NCBI GenBank assembly: GCA_026261815.1
Contig: JAMPIT010000230.1
Location: forward strand, 753,501 to 817,500
Reading direction: 5' to 3'
DNA: 64,000 nt
Source of the DNA: Monarcha castaneiventris obscurior
Lineage: Eukaryota; Chordata; Aves; Passeriformes; Monarchidae
The translations under genes and the position numbers were made by a program. Under the pieces are notes generated by a model, which ran no database searches, had not been told where the DNA came from, and saw only the letters and a program-made list of their open reading frames with translations. Shown here piece by piece: positions 39,301 to 48,090 of the stretch (positions within the stretch are counted from its first letter, which is position 1; the number at the start of each line of letters is the position of its first letter).

Positions 39301-39829
39301 CTCAGCTGTTCACATACCAAATTACATGAATGCTACCGCCAAGGCAGATGAAATTGTAACAAAAAAACCTGCATAATCTGAAATTAAAGAAAACTCTCTC
39401 AAAACTCAGCTGCTCTGGTGTAACAGTCCTCCTCCAGTTTCTTCTTCTTTGTCACTGTCTTTTAAAGCCCACACACACAAAATAAGGGTTTCTGCCAATT
39501 ATGTGTTTCTCTTTACTGAGTGTGTCATAGGAAAGCAGAGAAATAAACTGATATAAAGATCCTACAACGTGGGTCCCTTCTGCTGCTGTTCACACTTTTC
39601 ATTGCATCTTGCCTTGTTTAACTGGAATTCAAAGCAAATAGAGAGAAAAGAGACTCATAAAAAAAATTTAAAAAAATAAAGCTGCATCTGACCATCTGCT
39701 CCCACAAGGAAATGAACTATTATTGAAACACAATGAAGCAAAAGCTTTTTTCTTTTTCATGCAATTACTTACAAGCACTGCCAGACTCAGGGTGTGCAGA
39801 GCACAGTGGTACAAAGAACAAGAGTTCAT
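21186..39829 (-). CDS. GHRHR: Growth-hormone-releasing hormone receptor, complete 13-exon coding gene (exons joined; introns included in span)
   Basis: Class B1 (secretin-family) GPCR that binds GHRH and, in known orthologues, signals through Gs and cAMP in pituitary somatotrophs. Thirteen exons on the minus strand join in frame to 1275 bp (424 aa plus TGA); human GHRHR is 423 aa. Residues 1-19 are a hydrophobic signal segment. The ectodomain holds [19 protein letters not shown] and GWSDPFPPY, with the conserved cysteines and two N-glycosylation sequons (NAT, NCT). TM1 starts near [15 protein letters not shown]3 carries [20 protein letters not shown]6 carries [16 protein letters not shown], and TM7 is [14 protein letters not shown]. 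The tail contains RRWHG and RTRWTVPS and ends in TSVC, like the human tail. All 12 introns are GT-AG and phases match throughout. GHRHR fits better than PAC1, VIPR or secretin receptors because of the [13 protein letters not shown] and short C-tail signatures. A GHRHR-like paralogue is the main alternative. Function is inferred from the family. Confidence 0.95.
23005..23016 (+). promoter_or_regulatory. Candidate CTCF site in GHRHR intron 12
   Basis: CCACTAGATGGC on the plus strand, the same core as at 15246-15258 but in the opposite orientation. The base after the core departs from consensus. Confidence 0.3.
23187..23228 (-). CDS. GHRHR: GHRHR exon 12 (TM7)
   Basis: 42 bp, acceptor tttttcag and donor gtaagg. 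It encodes exactly 14 residues, [14 protein letters not shown], the family TM7 microexon. Phase 0 at both ends, and the same size as in mammals. Confidence 0.96.
24679..24808 (-). CDS. GHRHR: GHRHR exon 11 (TM6 and ECL3)
   Basis: 130 bp, acceptor gtactag and donor gtaaaa. It encodes [20 protein letters not shown], then [18 protein letters not shown] and [13 protein letters not shown] is specific to GHRHR within the secretin family. As I recall, human GHRHR has QYW at the exon 10/11 join where this has QYR, a residue shared with other family members. Confidence 0.97.
25299..25390 (-). CDS. GHRHR: GHRHR exon 10 (TM5 and ICL3)
   Basis: 92 bp, acceptor gaacag and donor gtagtg. It encodes [19 protein letters not shown], then an NNSSQY loop that forms ICL3, where Gs coupling occurs in the family. 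It matches human VNFGLFLNIIRILVRKLEP. It ends in phase 2. Confidence 0.95.
26372..26410 (+). mobile_element. Possible CR1 tail remnant in GHRHR intron 9
   Basis: cccttacaacccaaagcat, then tctgtgattccat, resembles the last 35-40 bp of CR1. Too short for certainty. Confidence 0.4.
26927..26996 (-). CDS. GHRHR: GHRHR exon 9 (ECL2 to TM5)
   Basis: 70 bp, acceptor ttcacag and donor gtaggt. It encodes [20 protein letters not shown], then SVG. The ECL2 cysteine that should pair with TM3, followed by WD, and the SPYWWxIKGP motif are conserved with human GHRHR. Intron 8, upstream of it, is only 133 bp, the shortest in the gene. Confidence 0.95.
27130..27190 (-). CDS. GHRHR: GHRHR exon 8 (TM4 and start of ECL2)
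   Basis: 61 bp, acceptor ctgacag and donor gtaagt. With the split glycine codon it reads [20 protein letters not shown]. Its length equals the human exon, and it ends in phase 2 to complete an alanine codon with exon 9. Confidence 0.95.
28005..28340 (-). mobile_element. CR1 LINE fragment in GHRHR intron 7
   Basis: Complement of the CR1 3' end with several catggaat tail repeats, then gaatggcctgggttggaagg, and upstream to ccaggatgaacagcc. It is in the same orientation as GHRHR and begins about 42 bp downstream of the exon 7 splice donor. Confidence 0.92.
28382..28535 (-). CDS. GHRHR: GHRHR exon 7 (TM3 to start of TM4)
   Basis: 154 bp, acceptor ccctag and donor gtaggt. It encodes [20 protein letters not shown], then [12 protein letters not shown] and [22 protein letters not shown] is close to human EAVYLNCLL and sets GHRHR apart from VIP, PACAP and secretin receptors, which have EGLYLHTLL or similar. 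A second GT five bases downstream (gtatgg) is an alternative donor that would shift the frame. Confidence 0.97.
29427..29559 (-). CDS. GHRHR: GHRHR exon 6 (ICL1 and TM2)
   Basis: 133 bp, acceptor cttgcag and donor gtaagc. It encodes [20 protein letters not shown], then the FIKDAVLF segment and HCSFST. The CPRNY and FTFILKA motifs and the exon length match human GHRHR. It ends in phase 0. Confidence 0.96.
30976..31073 (-). CDS. GHRHR: GHRHR exon 5 (TM1)
   Basis: 98 bp, acceptor tttatag and donor gtaaag. It encodes [19 protein letters not shown] followed by a hydrophobic stretch ending in LIAF and a split arginine codon. It aligns with human YFSTVKIIYTVGHSISIV, which begins the first transmembrane helix. 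Confidence 0.96.
32206..32280 (-). mobile_element. CR1 LINE 3' fragment in GHRHR intron 4
   Basis: tatggaatcataaatccctg, then ggttggaagggacttaaata, the complement of the CR1 3' terminus. Short and diverged. Confidence 0.75.
32882..33030 (-). mobile_element. CR1 LINE 3' fragment in GHRHR intron 4
   Basis: gaattgggttggaagggacc, then aaagatcatccagtcccacc and gctccaagccctgtcc. An internal deletion removes the usual ggacaccttcc stretch. Confidence 0.88.
33616..33716 (-). CDS. GHRHR: GHRHR exon 4 (end of ectodomain)
   Basis: 101 bp, acceptor tgtttcag and donor gtaagt. It encodes [20 protein letters not shown], then [16 protein letters not shown] is a glycosylation sequon, and GWS-PFPPY is diagnostic for the secretin receptor family. 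It starts after a split alanine codon and ends in phase 0. Confidence 0.96.
34884..34991 (-). CDS. GHRHR: GHRHR exon 3 (ligand-binding ectodomain core)
   Basis: 108 bp, acceptor tctgag and donor gtgatg. It reads [14 protein letters not shown], then [12 protein letters not shown]. The spacing of GC, WD, LLCWP and LPCP is the class B1 ectodomain signature. Phase 1 at both ends. Confidence 0.96.
35570..35675 (-). CDS. GHRHR: GHRHR exon 2 (N-terminal ectodomain)
   Basis: 106 bp, preceded by ccctgtag and followed by gtatcg. It encodes [16 protein letters not shown] and continues to a GNATSP segment. HPECDF is identical to human GHRHR, and the NAT sequon sits where the human protein has NTT. It ends in phase 1, completing a glycine codon with exon 3. 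Confidence 0.96.
37140..37606. repeat. GGAT tandem array in GHRHR intron 1
   Basis: 467 bp made almost entirely of GGAT/GATG units, with recurrent shortened (GAT) and GGGT variants. It lies in intron 1, about 2.2 kb downstream of exon 1 in transcript direction. Long open frames across it (repeating His-Pro-Ser-Ile or Asp-Gly-Trp-Met) are an effect of the repeat, not coding. Confidence 0.98.
39773..39829 (-). CDS. GHRHR: GHRHR coding exon 1 (signal peptide)
   Basis: ATG plus 18 codons ([19 protein letters not shown]), followed directly by a consensus donor gtaagt. It ends in phase 0, as exon 2 requires, and its 19 codons equal the coding part of human exon 1 as I recall it. A hydrophobic run near the end suits a signal peptide. 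The base at -3 of the ATG is A. A TATA-like box lies about 95 bp upstream. It was found by searching for a phase-0 exon rather than by homology, so it is slightly less certain than the other exons. Confidence 0.85.
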
Positions 39830-39876
39830 GTTCCAAAGCAAGAACCAGACTTCACTTCTTCAGCCTCTCTTAGCAT
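39826..39876 (-). CDS. Upstream ORF (16 codons) in GHRHR 5' leader
   Basis: ATG with A at -3, 16 codons, and a TGA whose first two bases are the T and G of the GHRHR start codon (an ATGA overlap, in another frame). It lies downstream of the TATA-like box, so it should be in the mRNA if transcription starts near 39895. Such overlaps can lower or tune translation of the main ORF by termination and reinitiation. No peptide function is implied. The structure is seen directly; the regulatory effect is inference. Confidence 0.45.
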   Translation of the reverse strand: MLREAEEVKSGSCFGT

Positions 39877-39922
39877 CTTTCTCCTGCTTTTTGACTTCTC
39901 CTCTCAGGTGCTGATTTGAAGC

Positions 39923-39930
39923 ATTTATAT
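39923..39930 (-). promoter_or_regulatory. TATA-like box of GHRHR
   Basis: ATATAAAT on the minus strand, 94 bp upstream of the GHRHR ATG. This places a start site near 39895 and a leader of about 65 nt. No competing TATA element was noticed close by. The start site itself is inferred. Confidence 0.5.
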
Positions 39931-39943
39931 TTTTGCACAGAAG

Positions 39944-39951
39944 TGACGCAA
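39944..39951. promoter_or_regulatory. CRE/C-EBP-like element upstream of GHRHR
   Basis: TGACGCAA, a CREB/ATF half site merged with a C/EBP-type half, 14 bp upstream of the TATA-like box. cAMP is the receptor's own second messenger in known orthologues, so feedback is plausible but unproven. Confidence 0.35.
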
Positions 39952-40340
39952 CAGGGATGTGAAGTGGGAGATAAATATTAACAATTCTCTATGCTGTGTT
40001 TAAGCTTTCCAACTTTTTGACTTTGCTCAAAGACTGGACTGGATGAATTGAGTGATTGATGCCAAGATTATGGGAATTCTCTACCCTCCTGGCGAGGCTC
40101 ATTTCTCTTTCTTTTAAAACAAAGTGGTTTTAGGAGGGATGGACAGCTCTAAATGTTGCTAGTCCCATATTAAATCAACACAATTGGCATGAGAGAAACC
40201 CTCTCCTAACAGTTATTGTCAATTTTTCATAATGAAACTTTTTTCTTAGTGTGGGTCCAGTGTATCTGGGTGTTTTTCTGGAGTGTAATGACCACAGTGC
40301 TACACTTTAAAATGCAAAACCAAAGCCTACAGACAGGCAT

Positions 40341-40347
40341 ATGAATA
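40341..40347. promoter_or_regulatory. Possible POU1F1 (Pit-1) site
   Basis: ATGAATA (TATTCAT on the gene strand) fits the Pit-1 core and lies about 450 bp upstream of the inferred start. Mammalian GHRHR transcription depends on Pit-1. The motif is short and could occur by chance. Confidence 0.25.
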
Positions 40348-40359
40348 CAGATTTTGCTG

Positions 40360-43090
40360 TGTGCCTGTTTGGCCTTTGATCTGAAGGCAAAATTCACATC
40401 GGATCCTTCCCAGTTCCTTCAGACTTCCGAAAGTTCAGTGGCTAAATGTCAATGAGTCAACTCCTTTAGTCAAAGTCTAGAAACACTGCACTCAGCTCAT
40501 CCATCTCATCCCAATCTTCAAGGCAGGCTGGGTGAATCCCACTTCAGAAATAGCCATTCTCACTCAGAGCTAAAGGAAAACGTACTTCCCTTTCTATCAA
40601 TTTGTACCATCTTGAAGGACTTCAAATTCCCCATCAACATTAAGCAAATGCTAACATTGCAAGACCAGAGACACAGGATATGAAATCCCTTTCAAACATT
40701 GGTCTCTGCTCTTCTATTCTCATATCCTGCCATTCCTTAAAATCAATTCTTAACCCCAATTCACAAATTCCCATGATGGTCCACCCTACAACTCTGCTTT
40801 CGTCTCTGGCACTGCTTTGTCCATCAGACCTGCTCATCTTTCTTCAATTATTGCAAATGTCTTCTGACGGCTTATCTACACAGATTGTGGGAATGCTGAG
40901 AGCCTGCAAAGAAGCCTCCCACCTCCCAGAGTCACCACAGCTATGAGGAACTGAAGCTGTCCCTACAGCTGGGAATATCTGTGGGAATGAAACCTCCAGG
41001 GCTTGGTTGTAGGTTGGGTCTGGGAGGGAACTGAGCATATCCAGTGCAAGAAAATGTCATTGGAGAGCTGAAGTTGGCAAGTTTTCCTTGCAGTGTGTGC
41101 TTAAGGGTTTATTTCCTTTTCCCCTAAAGCTTTATACCTTGCCTTAATTATGCAAGCTTTCAAAGTCTTGTCTAAAACAAAATTAGAGCTGTGCTCCTGT
41201 CACTTTTAATCAGCTCGTTCCAGAGGATGAAGCTCTAGAGTGGTAAATGAATATTGTAAATGTATTTATCATGGGCAAATCTCATACTTTTTCCTAAACT
41301 CATTTCAGAAGCTACAGAATCTCAAGAACTGCAAGATTTCCCTGCAGAGGTGTGACATGGAAAAATTTCATCCTGTAATGTTATATCTACTTTTTCAGTC
41401 GGTAAGTTATGAAAAAAATGCTGGCAAGAGAAATTCAACCTACGAAGTTTTAATTCACCATCACAAATAACTTCAAAATAATGTTTGGTGACAGGATTCA
41501 GTTTTTACCTGGATTTTCTTGATTACCTTGTTTTCCCATCTGAGGAGAATGTAAATATTCAGGTTGTGCTGAATTTAAAGTGCTTTCAGTAGTGAAACTA
41601 CAACAGGGAGTTTTAGCTCTCTTACAAACATTTAATATTGTTATAACCCTTGCAAATTTTATAAAACCATCGTGACCGGTGCTGTCATCACAAGCTCATG
41701 CCAGAATTCAGATACATTCTCTTTCCCCTCCTTCCCAAAGAGATTGCAGATTTAAGAAAAAAATTTGGCTGAGCATCCATCAGGTTTCCTGCACTGTATC
41801 AGTGCTTTAAGATTCATAACCTTTAGGCTGTCCCACAAGTTGTCTACTGATCATGGACCCCAAAGCCATTCCCACTGGTGTTTGACAAAGGATCACAAAC
41901 AGACCCCGTTCCAGAGGAGCAACATCTCCCATTCCACAGGGATGCACTTTTTTGGTCCATGTATTAGAAAAATAAGCTGCCTCTGAGTAAGCTTCTGGTG
42001 TCCACATTAGAATTTTCCATTTCAGCCACCACATCTGAACCATTCCATGTTTATTCAGTGCTGTTGAAGTCATGCCTACGAAAACCACAGAAGGCATTGC
42101 CTGCCACTTTTCATCCTACCAGGGAACACGAAGACCAGTGTAAGGTATCTCAAAAGTTTTCATTTTGCAGGCAGAGTGGATATCGGTATGGAGGGGTCTT
42201 AAGCTTAAATCCACCATATAGGAACTCTGATCACCATGGATCATTTTGGAAAACCTGGCTTTTCTGTATTTTCAGCCTTATTCTGCTACTCTGCAGTGCA
42301 GACATTCCATTAAAATGAGTTCCTTCCTACTGTCGCTGTTGTGTGCAAATATCCAGCTGTTTGTGGTTAAGGAGGAGGACACGTCTAAAAGAAAATAATG
42401 GGCTTATGGATCTTTTTTTTATTATTATTATTATTATTATTCCATTAAAATGACTTTTTTTTTTATATAACATTTAAACAAAAAAAGTTTCCACAATAAC
42501 CAACAGAACTTTGAGCTGCTTAGTTTCACCATAAAAGCACATCTGAAGGACCAGTTTTCCACAGGCACAAACTTCTCACTTCCTACCACTCCTTGAATAC
42601 CACCACCTCTGCAAGCCTGCTCCCACACTCCTGAGCAGAGGCAGGCACGTAGTAGCTCAGTAAGTACTACATCTTCTCTCCACTCATCACCTCCACCATC
42701 AACACGCTCCGTGTTCCAGCAGCTCCTCTGCCAAGTTTTCTAGTGGTGGCAGTTTGCCTTCAGGATGGCAGAGCTGCAGAGGAGACTCTGGATGTGCAGT
42801 AAAAGGAGCTGCTTTTCCCACCGTGAGCTTTCCAAAGGTGAAAACCTGATATTTGCACAGCTCTCTCAAGGATTCTCTTGCAGCTTTTTGAGGAATGGGT
42901 TTAGATCGTGTTAAAAGTTTGTGTAGTTCGTGAGACATCGGCTGATTTCACAACAACTTGTTGCTTCCTCCCAGTTCTGCTAGCCCTGTTTCCTCACTCT
43001 TCTCCTTACACATGGAGCAGCATGCCAAACTTATAGGAACCTCTTGGGTTTTTTCTGCCACTTTTTCTCCCTCTACAAGACCCCTCCATT
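40360..43090. other. GHRHR upstream flank, gene-free
   Basis: Unique-looking sequence with an ATT trinucleotide run at 42420-42441. No AQP1 exon was recognised. A 96-codon minus-strand frame at 41807-42097 shows no domain I know. Confidence 0.4.
42420..42441. repeat. ATT microsatellite
   Basis: About seven ATT units after a poly(T) run. Confidence 0.9.
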
Positions 43091-43093
43091 GTC

Positions 43094-43225
43094 ACAGAAT
43101 CACAGAATGGTTTGGCTTGGAAGGGACCTTAGAGATCACCAGGTTGCTCCAAGCCCCATCTAAGCTGGACTTCAATACTTCCAAGAATGGGTTTTCCACA
43201 ATTTCTCTGGGGAAGCTCTTGTACT
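43094..43225 (-). mobile_element. CR1 LINE 3' fragment
   Basis: tcacagaatcacagaatggt, then ttggaagggaccttagag and ccaggttgctccaagcccc. It lacks the usual middle segment. It faces the next CR1 in inverted orientation about 40 bp away. Confidence 0.88.
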
Positions 43226-43261
43226 TACAAAGACATTTACACATAGATTAATCCACAGGTG

Positions 43262-43398
43262 AAATGTCCAAGGCCAGGTTGGACAGGGCTTGGAGCAACC
43301 TGGGGTAGTGGAAGGTGTCCCTGCCCATGGAAGGGGGTGGAAATTGATGGTCTTTTAGATTCCTTTCAATCTAAACCACTCCATGATTCATGATTTTA
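43262..43398 (+). mobile_element. CR1 LINE 3' end
   Basis: gtccaaggccaggttggaca, then gtggaaggtgtccctgccc and a tail of ctccatgattcatgattt. Opposite in orientation to the preceding copy. Confidence 0.9.
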
Positions 43399-45285
43399 GT
43401 TGCCTTATGATGATGAAAAGATGGAGGAAACTTTAATACTCTAAATTATTATATCACAATTTAACTAAAAAAGGAATTAACAACTTATTTCGTTGACATA
43501 TAAACCCCATGGATCTTCCAAAGCTAAAAGCAAACAATTTGAGTTAAATAGTTACAGCTTCTGAGATGATGTTGCTACAGCTTCATATTTCACAAGGAAA
43601 ATGCCCCAAAAAAGATATTAGAATTCAACATTGAGAAAAAAAAGCTACAGGTGGCATTTTTCTTGAAGTCATTAATCCAACCAGCGGAGCCCAAAGTGAA
43701 AATGGAGCCAGGAATGTTTCTGTGGGCTACCAAGGCCACCCCCATGGGCACAGACTGATGTGGTGAAATTTGTAACACTGGGGGCAAATCTACAGAGAAA
43801 TAAAAGGAAATTTCAGTCTCTACCGTTGTCTCACAGAGCCTCTTATTGCCATGGCAGCTCTTTAATACTATTGAAATTTAGAGGGAAGGTGTGGGAGGGG
43901 AGGGGAGGAGGAAGGCTGGGCCTAAGTAATTTAACCACAGCTCCAAGAATAGGTGGTTTTGTTGTGCAGACGTGACAGATGAATGTTTCATTTCTGAGGA
44001 AAAAAGGGAATGTTTGAAACTTTACACAGCACAGACCTTAAAGAAGCTTTATAAACGAGGCCTTGAACTACCATTTTTAAGTTTAAAAATACTCATAGTC
44101 ATAATTAAGCAGTCAAATTAGTTTTTCATTTCAGTGCAAGAGGTTGATCGTTTTACTTACACTGTGTATGAAATGAGCTGATGGATTTCAACTAAAGCTG
44201 TCCAAACAGTGCAAAATGTAGAGCATTAACTCTTTATCAAGTGAAATTAGATCTGTTTAAGCATTTGTACATTGGGGGTTTGTACCAGTGTGCTTGACTG
44301 ATTTTATTTCCACTGGGATAATTTTCCAGTTTGGCAGCAAGGCTACGGCACAGCCACTTGACCACACAGTGCTCTAGAAATTCTTCCCCCTACCATTTCA
44401 ACTTCTTTTGGGCTGCTTCCTCCCTGCCACAGCTATTTGTGGGCATTCCTGGGAGCTGGAGCAGGAGCTGATCCAGACTAGAAATAAACCTTTATTTCCC
44501 CCAGCAGAACCAGTTCCCCAGAGCTCCTTGTAAATGCGGGCAGTGGAAGAGAGAAGGCAGCCCCTGGTAGGGGAGAGGGGCCAGTTTTAGGAGAGGGCAG
44601 GCTCCCATCAGATGTTTCCAGACACACGACTTTGTCATTTGAGTTATGCATTTAACATTTCTCTTAAGGAGGTAAAGAAAAAAACAGAAGGTTTTGGATG
44701 CACAAATATTGGAATATGATTACTGTGTGGTCCAAAATCTCTCTCTCTCAGTTCTCTTTTAATTAGTTGTTCATTAGGACCTTGCAAGTTCTAAAAATGG
44801 TCCTTAAATTCATAATTCATCATTATCTGCTAGTTGTCTTCAACCAGTGCCTTACATCAGAGAAGGAAAGTAATTCACTTTCTACATTAATAATTTCAGG
44901 ATAAAATATGACAGAGACAGCTGCAAAAATCAAGAGGCCTCCAAAAAAGCACCCAAGGGTTGAGGTGGCTACACAAGGTGAGTAAATGATGTCAGTGATG
45001 TCACAATACCGGAAAAAGGGCAAAATTATTGGGTATATAAATGAGGGAATTAATTATTTCCTTCATCAAGAGATACTTACGATGGTAAGCACTCAAACTA
45101 CCAGAGCAACTTGACCGGTCTAAGATGAAGCCTTTTTAGGAAGTATTTTTCAAGAAAGCTTTGGATCTGCTGGAAATAATCCAGAGGCAAGCAGAGAGTT
45201 TGAGGAGAGGCCAGGAAAATGCAGAGTAAGGGGAAAGGTCGGAAGGAAAGCAATGGTTTTGCCAAAAGAGATGAAGGAATTCCAT
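43399..45285. other. Gene-free stretch
   Basis: Includes a hydrophobic minus-strand frame at 44823-45023 without an ATG, not called as a gene. Otherwise unique sequence. Confidence 0.35.
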
Positions 45286-45390
45286 CACAGAACCACAAGG
45301 TCATGGAATGGTTTGGGTTGGAAGGGACATGAAAGATCATCCAGTTCCAACCCCCTGCAGTGGCAGGGACACCTTCCACTACACCACAGT
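45286..45390 (-). mobile_element. CR1 LINE 3' fragment
   Basis: cacaaggtcatggaatggtt, then ggttggaagggacatgaaag and ggcagggacaccttccacta. Confidence 0.9.
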
Positions 45391-47281
45391 GACCTGACAT
45401 CTCTTGTACTATAAAAGACCTTTGGAAAGGGAAGAGGAATAATTTTGCTGAGTCAGATTGGGCAAAAAAAGACGCTGGCTAAAGGTGCAAAAGGAAAATT
45501 GTGGGTCGGATGTCTGGAAAAATCTTTGTGTTAGTAAAAATTGTTAAAACCTTTAAAAAATTGAGAGAAGAAAGTGTAGAATCTCTGTCACTGGATGAGT
45601 ATTCAAAAAGATCAGACAAACACCATGACAGTGATGACTGAGACTGCCTTGGGGCTGGACAGTGGCTTGGTTGATGTCTTGAAGTCTCTTTGAGCTGTGT
45701 TCCTGTATTTTGTTGGATTTCCATCAGCCACAGAAGATTTGTCCTTGAAGCACACAGCCAACAGAGTTGTCTTCAGGGGCGGGCAAAGTGAGTAGCCTTT
45801 GAAACAAAGGAGATTTTGAGAGGAGAGAACAGTTTATAAAAGTGTCATATTTTCTCTTCCATCCAGGAATTCATTTCCTAGTCAAACTGGCAAGAAAAAC
45901 AGATCTAATTCTTCTACTTTCTTTATTTTTTTTAAGAAGTTCTGAAACTAATGAGAGAGAAGACAAATTTTCTGCCCATTTTTTTTCTAGGAAACAGATT
46001 GTAACTGTCACTACCTCTCATGTCTCTGAGATGAACTTCAGAATGAGTTCCACTGTGCAAATGTTCCAAACCTCGTAAAATCACAAAACATTTTTACTGA
46101 AGGAATGAGTAGGAATAAGATATAAAAGGGATATTATTTTTCTAAATTAATGGAATAATTCCTGGCAAACAAAGGTATTAGTCAGTGGAAAAAGGAATTT
46201 GCCATGCTTTCAGTAAGGAGCAAACCCATGTGTGCTTGATACACCATACAGGAAATCACATTTAGCACTAGAATATTAATAATAAACTAGAGAGACCCAC
46301 TGAAGCAGTCATTAGGTGCCTTTATCTTTTCATTGAACAGGGTAGGACTGAGGGGTTTTTTCCCAACTGTTCTCTAATAAACTGCTGCTATCCTGACCAG
46401 GGACTAAGCAAAATTCACTCATGAAGGAACATTTGTATTTAATTAAGCAGGTGGATAGCAATTTCATTACTTAAATTATAACCCTGTTCTTTTGCAAAGT
46501 TACGTTTATTTCTTTCGAGCCGTTGTACTGCCAAATTTTACTTTGGGAAGGGCACTGACTGTTCTTGTGATAATATTGGAGGCCAAAGGTTAGGATAATC
46601 AGTAAATCCCTGAATATCACAATCATGGGAGAGGTTGAGAAAAAGTGGACTGATGACAGACACCACTGAGACCTTTTTTTGGTCTTTTTTTTCCACCTGA
46701 CTAATGGCAAAACTTGAGGACTATGTGTTCAAAAATGGAATTGATTAACCCTGGATGCTGGAGAAGCCAGGACTCTGTGGTTCTGCTTCACTCTCTGTGC
46801 TGCCCATCAACAAACCCAATTCTTTTTTATGCAAGAACACAGAGTGCTGCTGTCTCATGACCTGAGGTGAGCAGCAGTGTGATGGGACCTATAAGGGACA
46901 GGCTGAGTATCTTTCTTTGGGCAGTGACTTTTTCTTACCTTCCTAATGGAAAATTGCCTCCTGGTCCTTGTGGACTTCAATGTGCATCCAGACATCTGGG
47001 ACAGGATTCAGTTACCTGAACATTTGTGGCTGTTGATACCTGAGCTGTTCTGGTTCATCCTGTTTAGCTTCCAGATGGTCAGGAATAGCACAGGTGTTCC
47101 CTGAATCCATCAACATGGGTGTCTTCAACAGCCTGGCATTTCTCAAATGTCCACAGGCATCATGTTAGGACAAGGACACTGAGTGCCTAGGTCAGAAATT
47201 TCTCCCTCTGCATATGTATGTTTAGATGCTGAAAATAGGGGGTCCAGATTTCAGTCTGGATCTTGTCCCTGACTCTCCTGG
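45391..47281. other. Gene-free stretch
   Basis: AT-rich unique sequence. No exon or repeat was recognised. Confidence 0.4.
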
Positions 47282-47370
47282 GTCTGGCTGAGGTGGAATT
47301 AATTTTCCACAGAGCAGCTGAGATGTGTGTTGGTGGCTAGAAAGGTGTTGGGGACACAAGAGCATTTTGG
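47282..47370 (+). mobile_element. Possible ERVL LTR 5' fragment
   Basis: gaggtggaattaattttcca, then agagcagctgaga, resembles the first bases of the avian ERVL-type LTR seen complete at 51955-52520. Short, and recognised only by pattern. Confidence 0.3.
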
Positions 47371-47399
47371 GTACTTCTGAGGATCAACATGTTGGAGTG

Positions 47400-47878
47400 A
47401 GTGCAGAGGAGGCACCAGGATGATCAGAGGGATGGAGCAGCTCTGCTGGGAGGAAAGGCTGAGAGAATTGGGATTGTTCAGCCTGGAAAAGAGAAGCTTC
47501 AGGGTGACCTAACTGCAGCCTTTCAGTACCTGCAGGGAGCCTACAGGAAAGATGTGAAAGCTAAATGAAAGCTTAAGTGAAAGCTTATTCACTATGAAGT
47601 GACAGGATGGGTGAAATGGTTTCAAACGGATTGAGGAAAGGTTTAGATTGGCTTTTAGGAAGAAATTCTTCCCTGTGAGGGTGGTGAGGGACTAGAAAAT
47701 GTTGCCCAGAGAAGCTGTGGCTGCCCCTGGATCCCTGGAAGTGTCCCAAGGCCAGGCTGGACAGTGCTTTGAACAACCTGGGACGGTGGAAGGTGTCCCT
47801 GCCCATGGCAGGGGGTTTGGAATTAGGTGAACTTTAGGCTCTCTTAAACCCAAACCATTCTGTGATTCTATGATTTTC
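47400..47878 (+). mobile_element. CR1 LINE 3' end, about 480 bp
   Basis: Starts near gtgcagaggaggcaccagga, continues through ctgggaggaaaggctgagag and gaagaaattcttccctgtg, and ends with accattctgtgattctatga. The most complete CR1 3' end in the window. Confidence 0.94.
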
Positions 47879-47959
47879 TCAAAATTTCTTTCTCACCACT
47901 AGGCTAGGTTTGGGCAAGATCTTGGGAAAAGACACAGTCAGGACAACTGATCCAAACCT

Positions 47960-48090
47960 TACTTACAGGATATTCTGGAATGGAGAGGACCCACAAGAAT
48001 CATCAAGTCCAACTTTGAAAATAATGGCCCATACAGGGATTGAAGGCACAACCTTGGTGTTAACAGCACCTGACCAGAGGGATGTTCCAC
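47960..48090 (-). mobile_element. Probable CR1-related fragment
   Basis: tggaatggagaggacccaca, then gaatcatcaagtccaact and cagggattgaaggcaca, resembling the 3' complement of a different CR1 subfamily. Assignment is tentative. Confidence 0.45.

Noticed and set aside
41807..42097. 96-codon minus-strand frame
   Set aside because: No known domain, no promoter or splice context. Possibly an unknown repeat.
44823..45023. Minus-strand frame encoding a hydrophobic segment, with a possible acceptor (tgtgtag) and donor (gtaagg)
   Set aside because: No ATG, no recognisable family, and no partner exon nearby. A splice search or RNA-seq could revive it.
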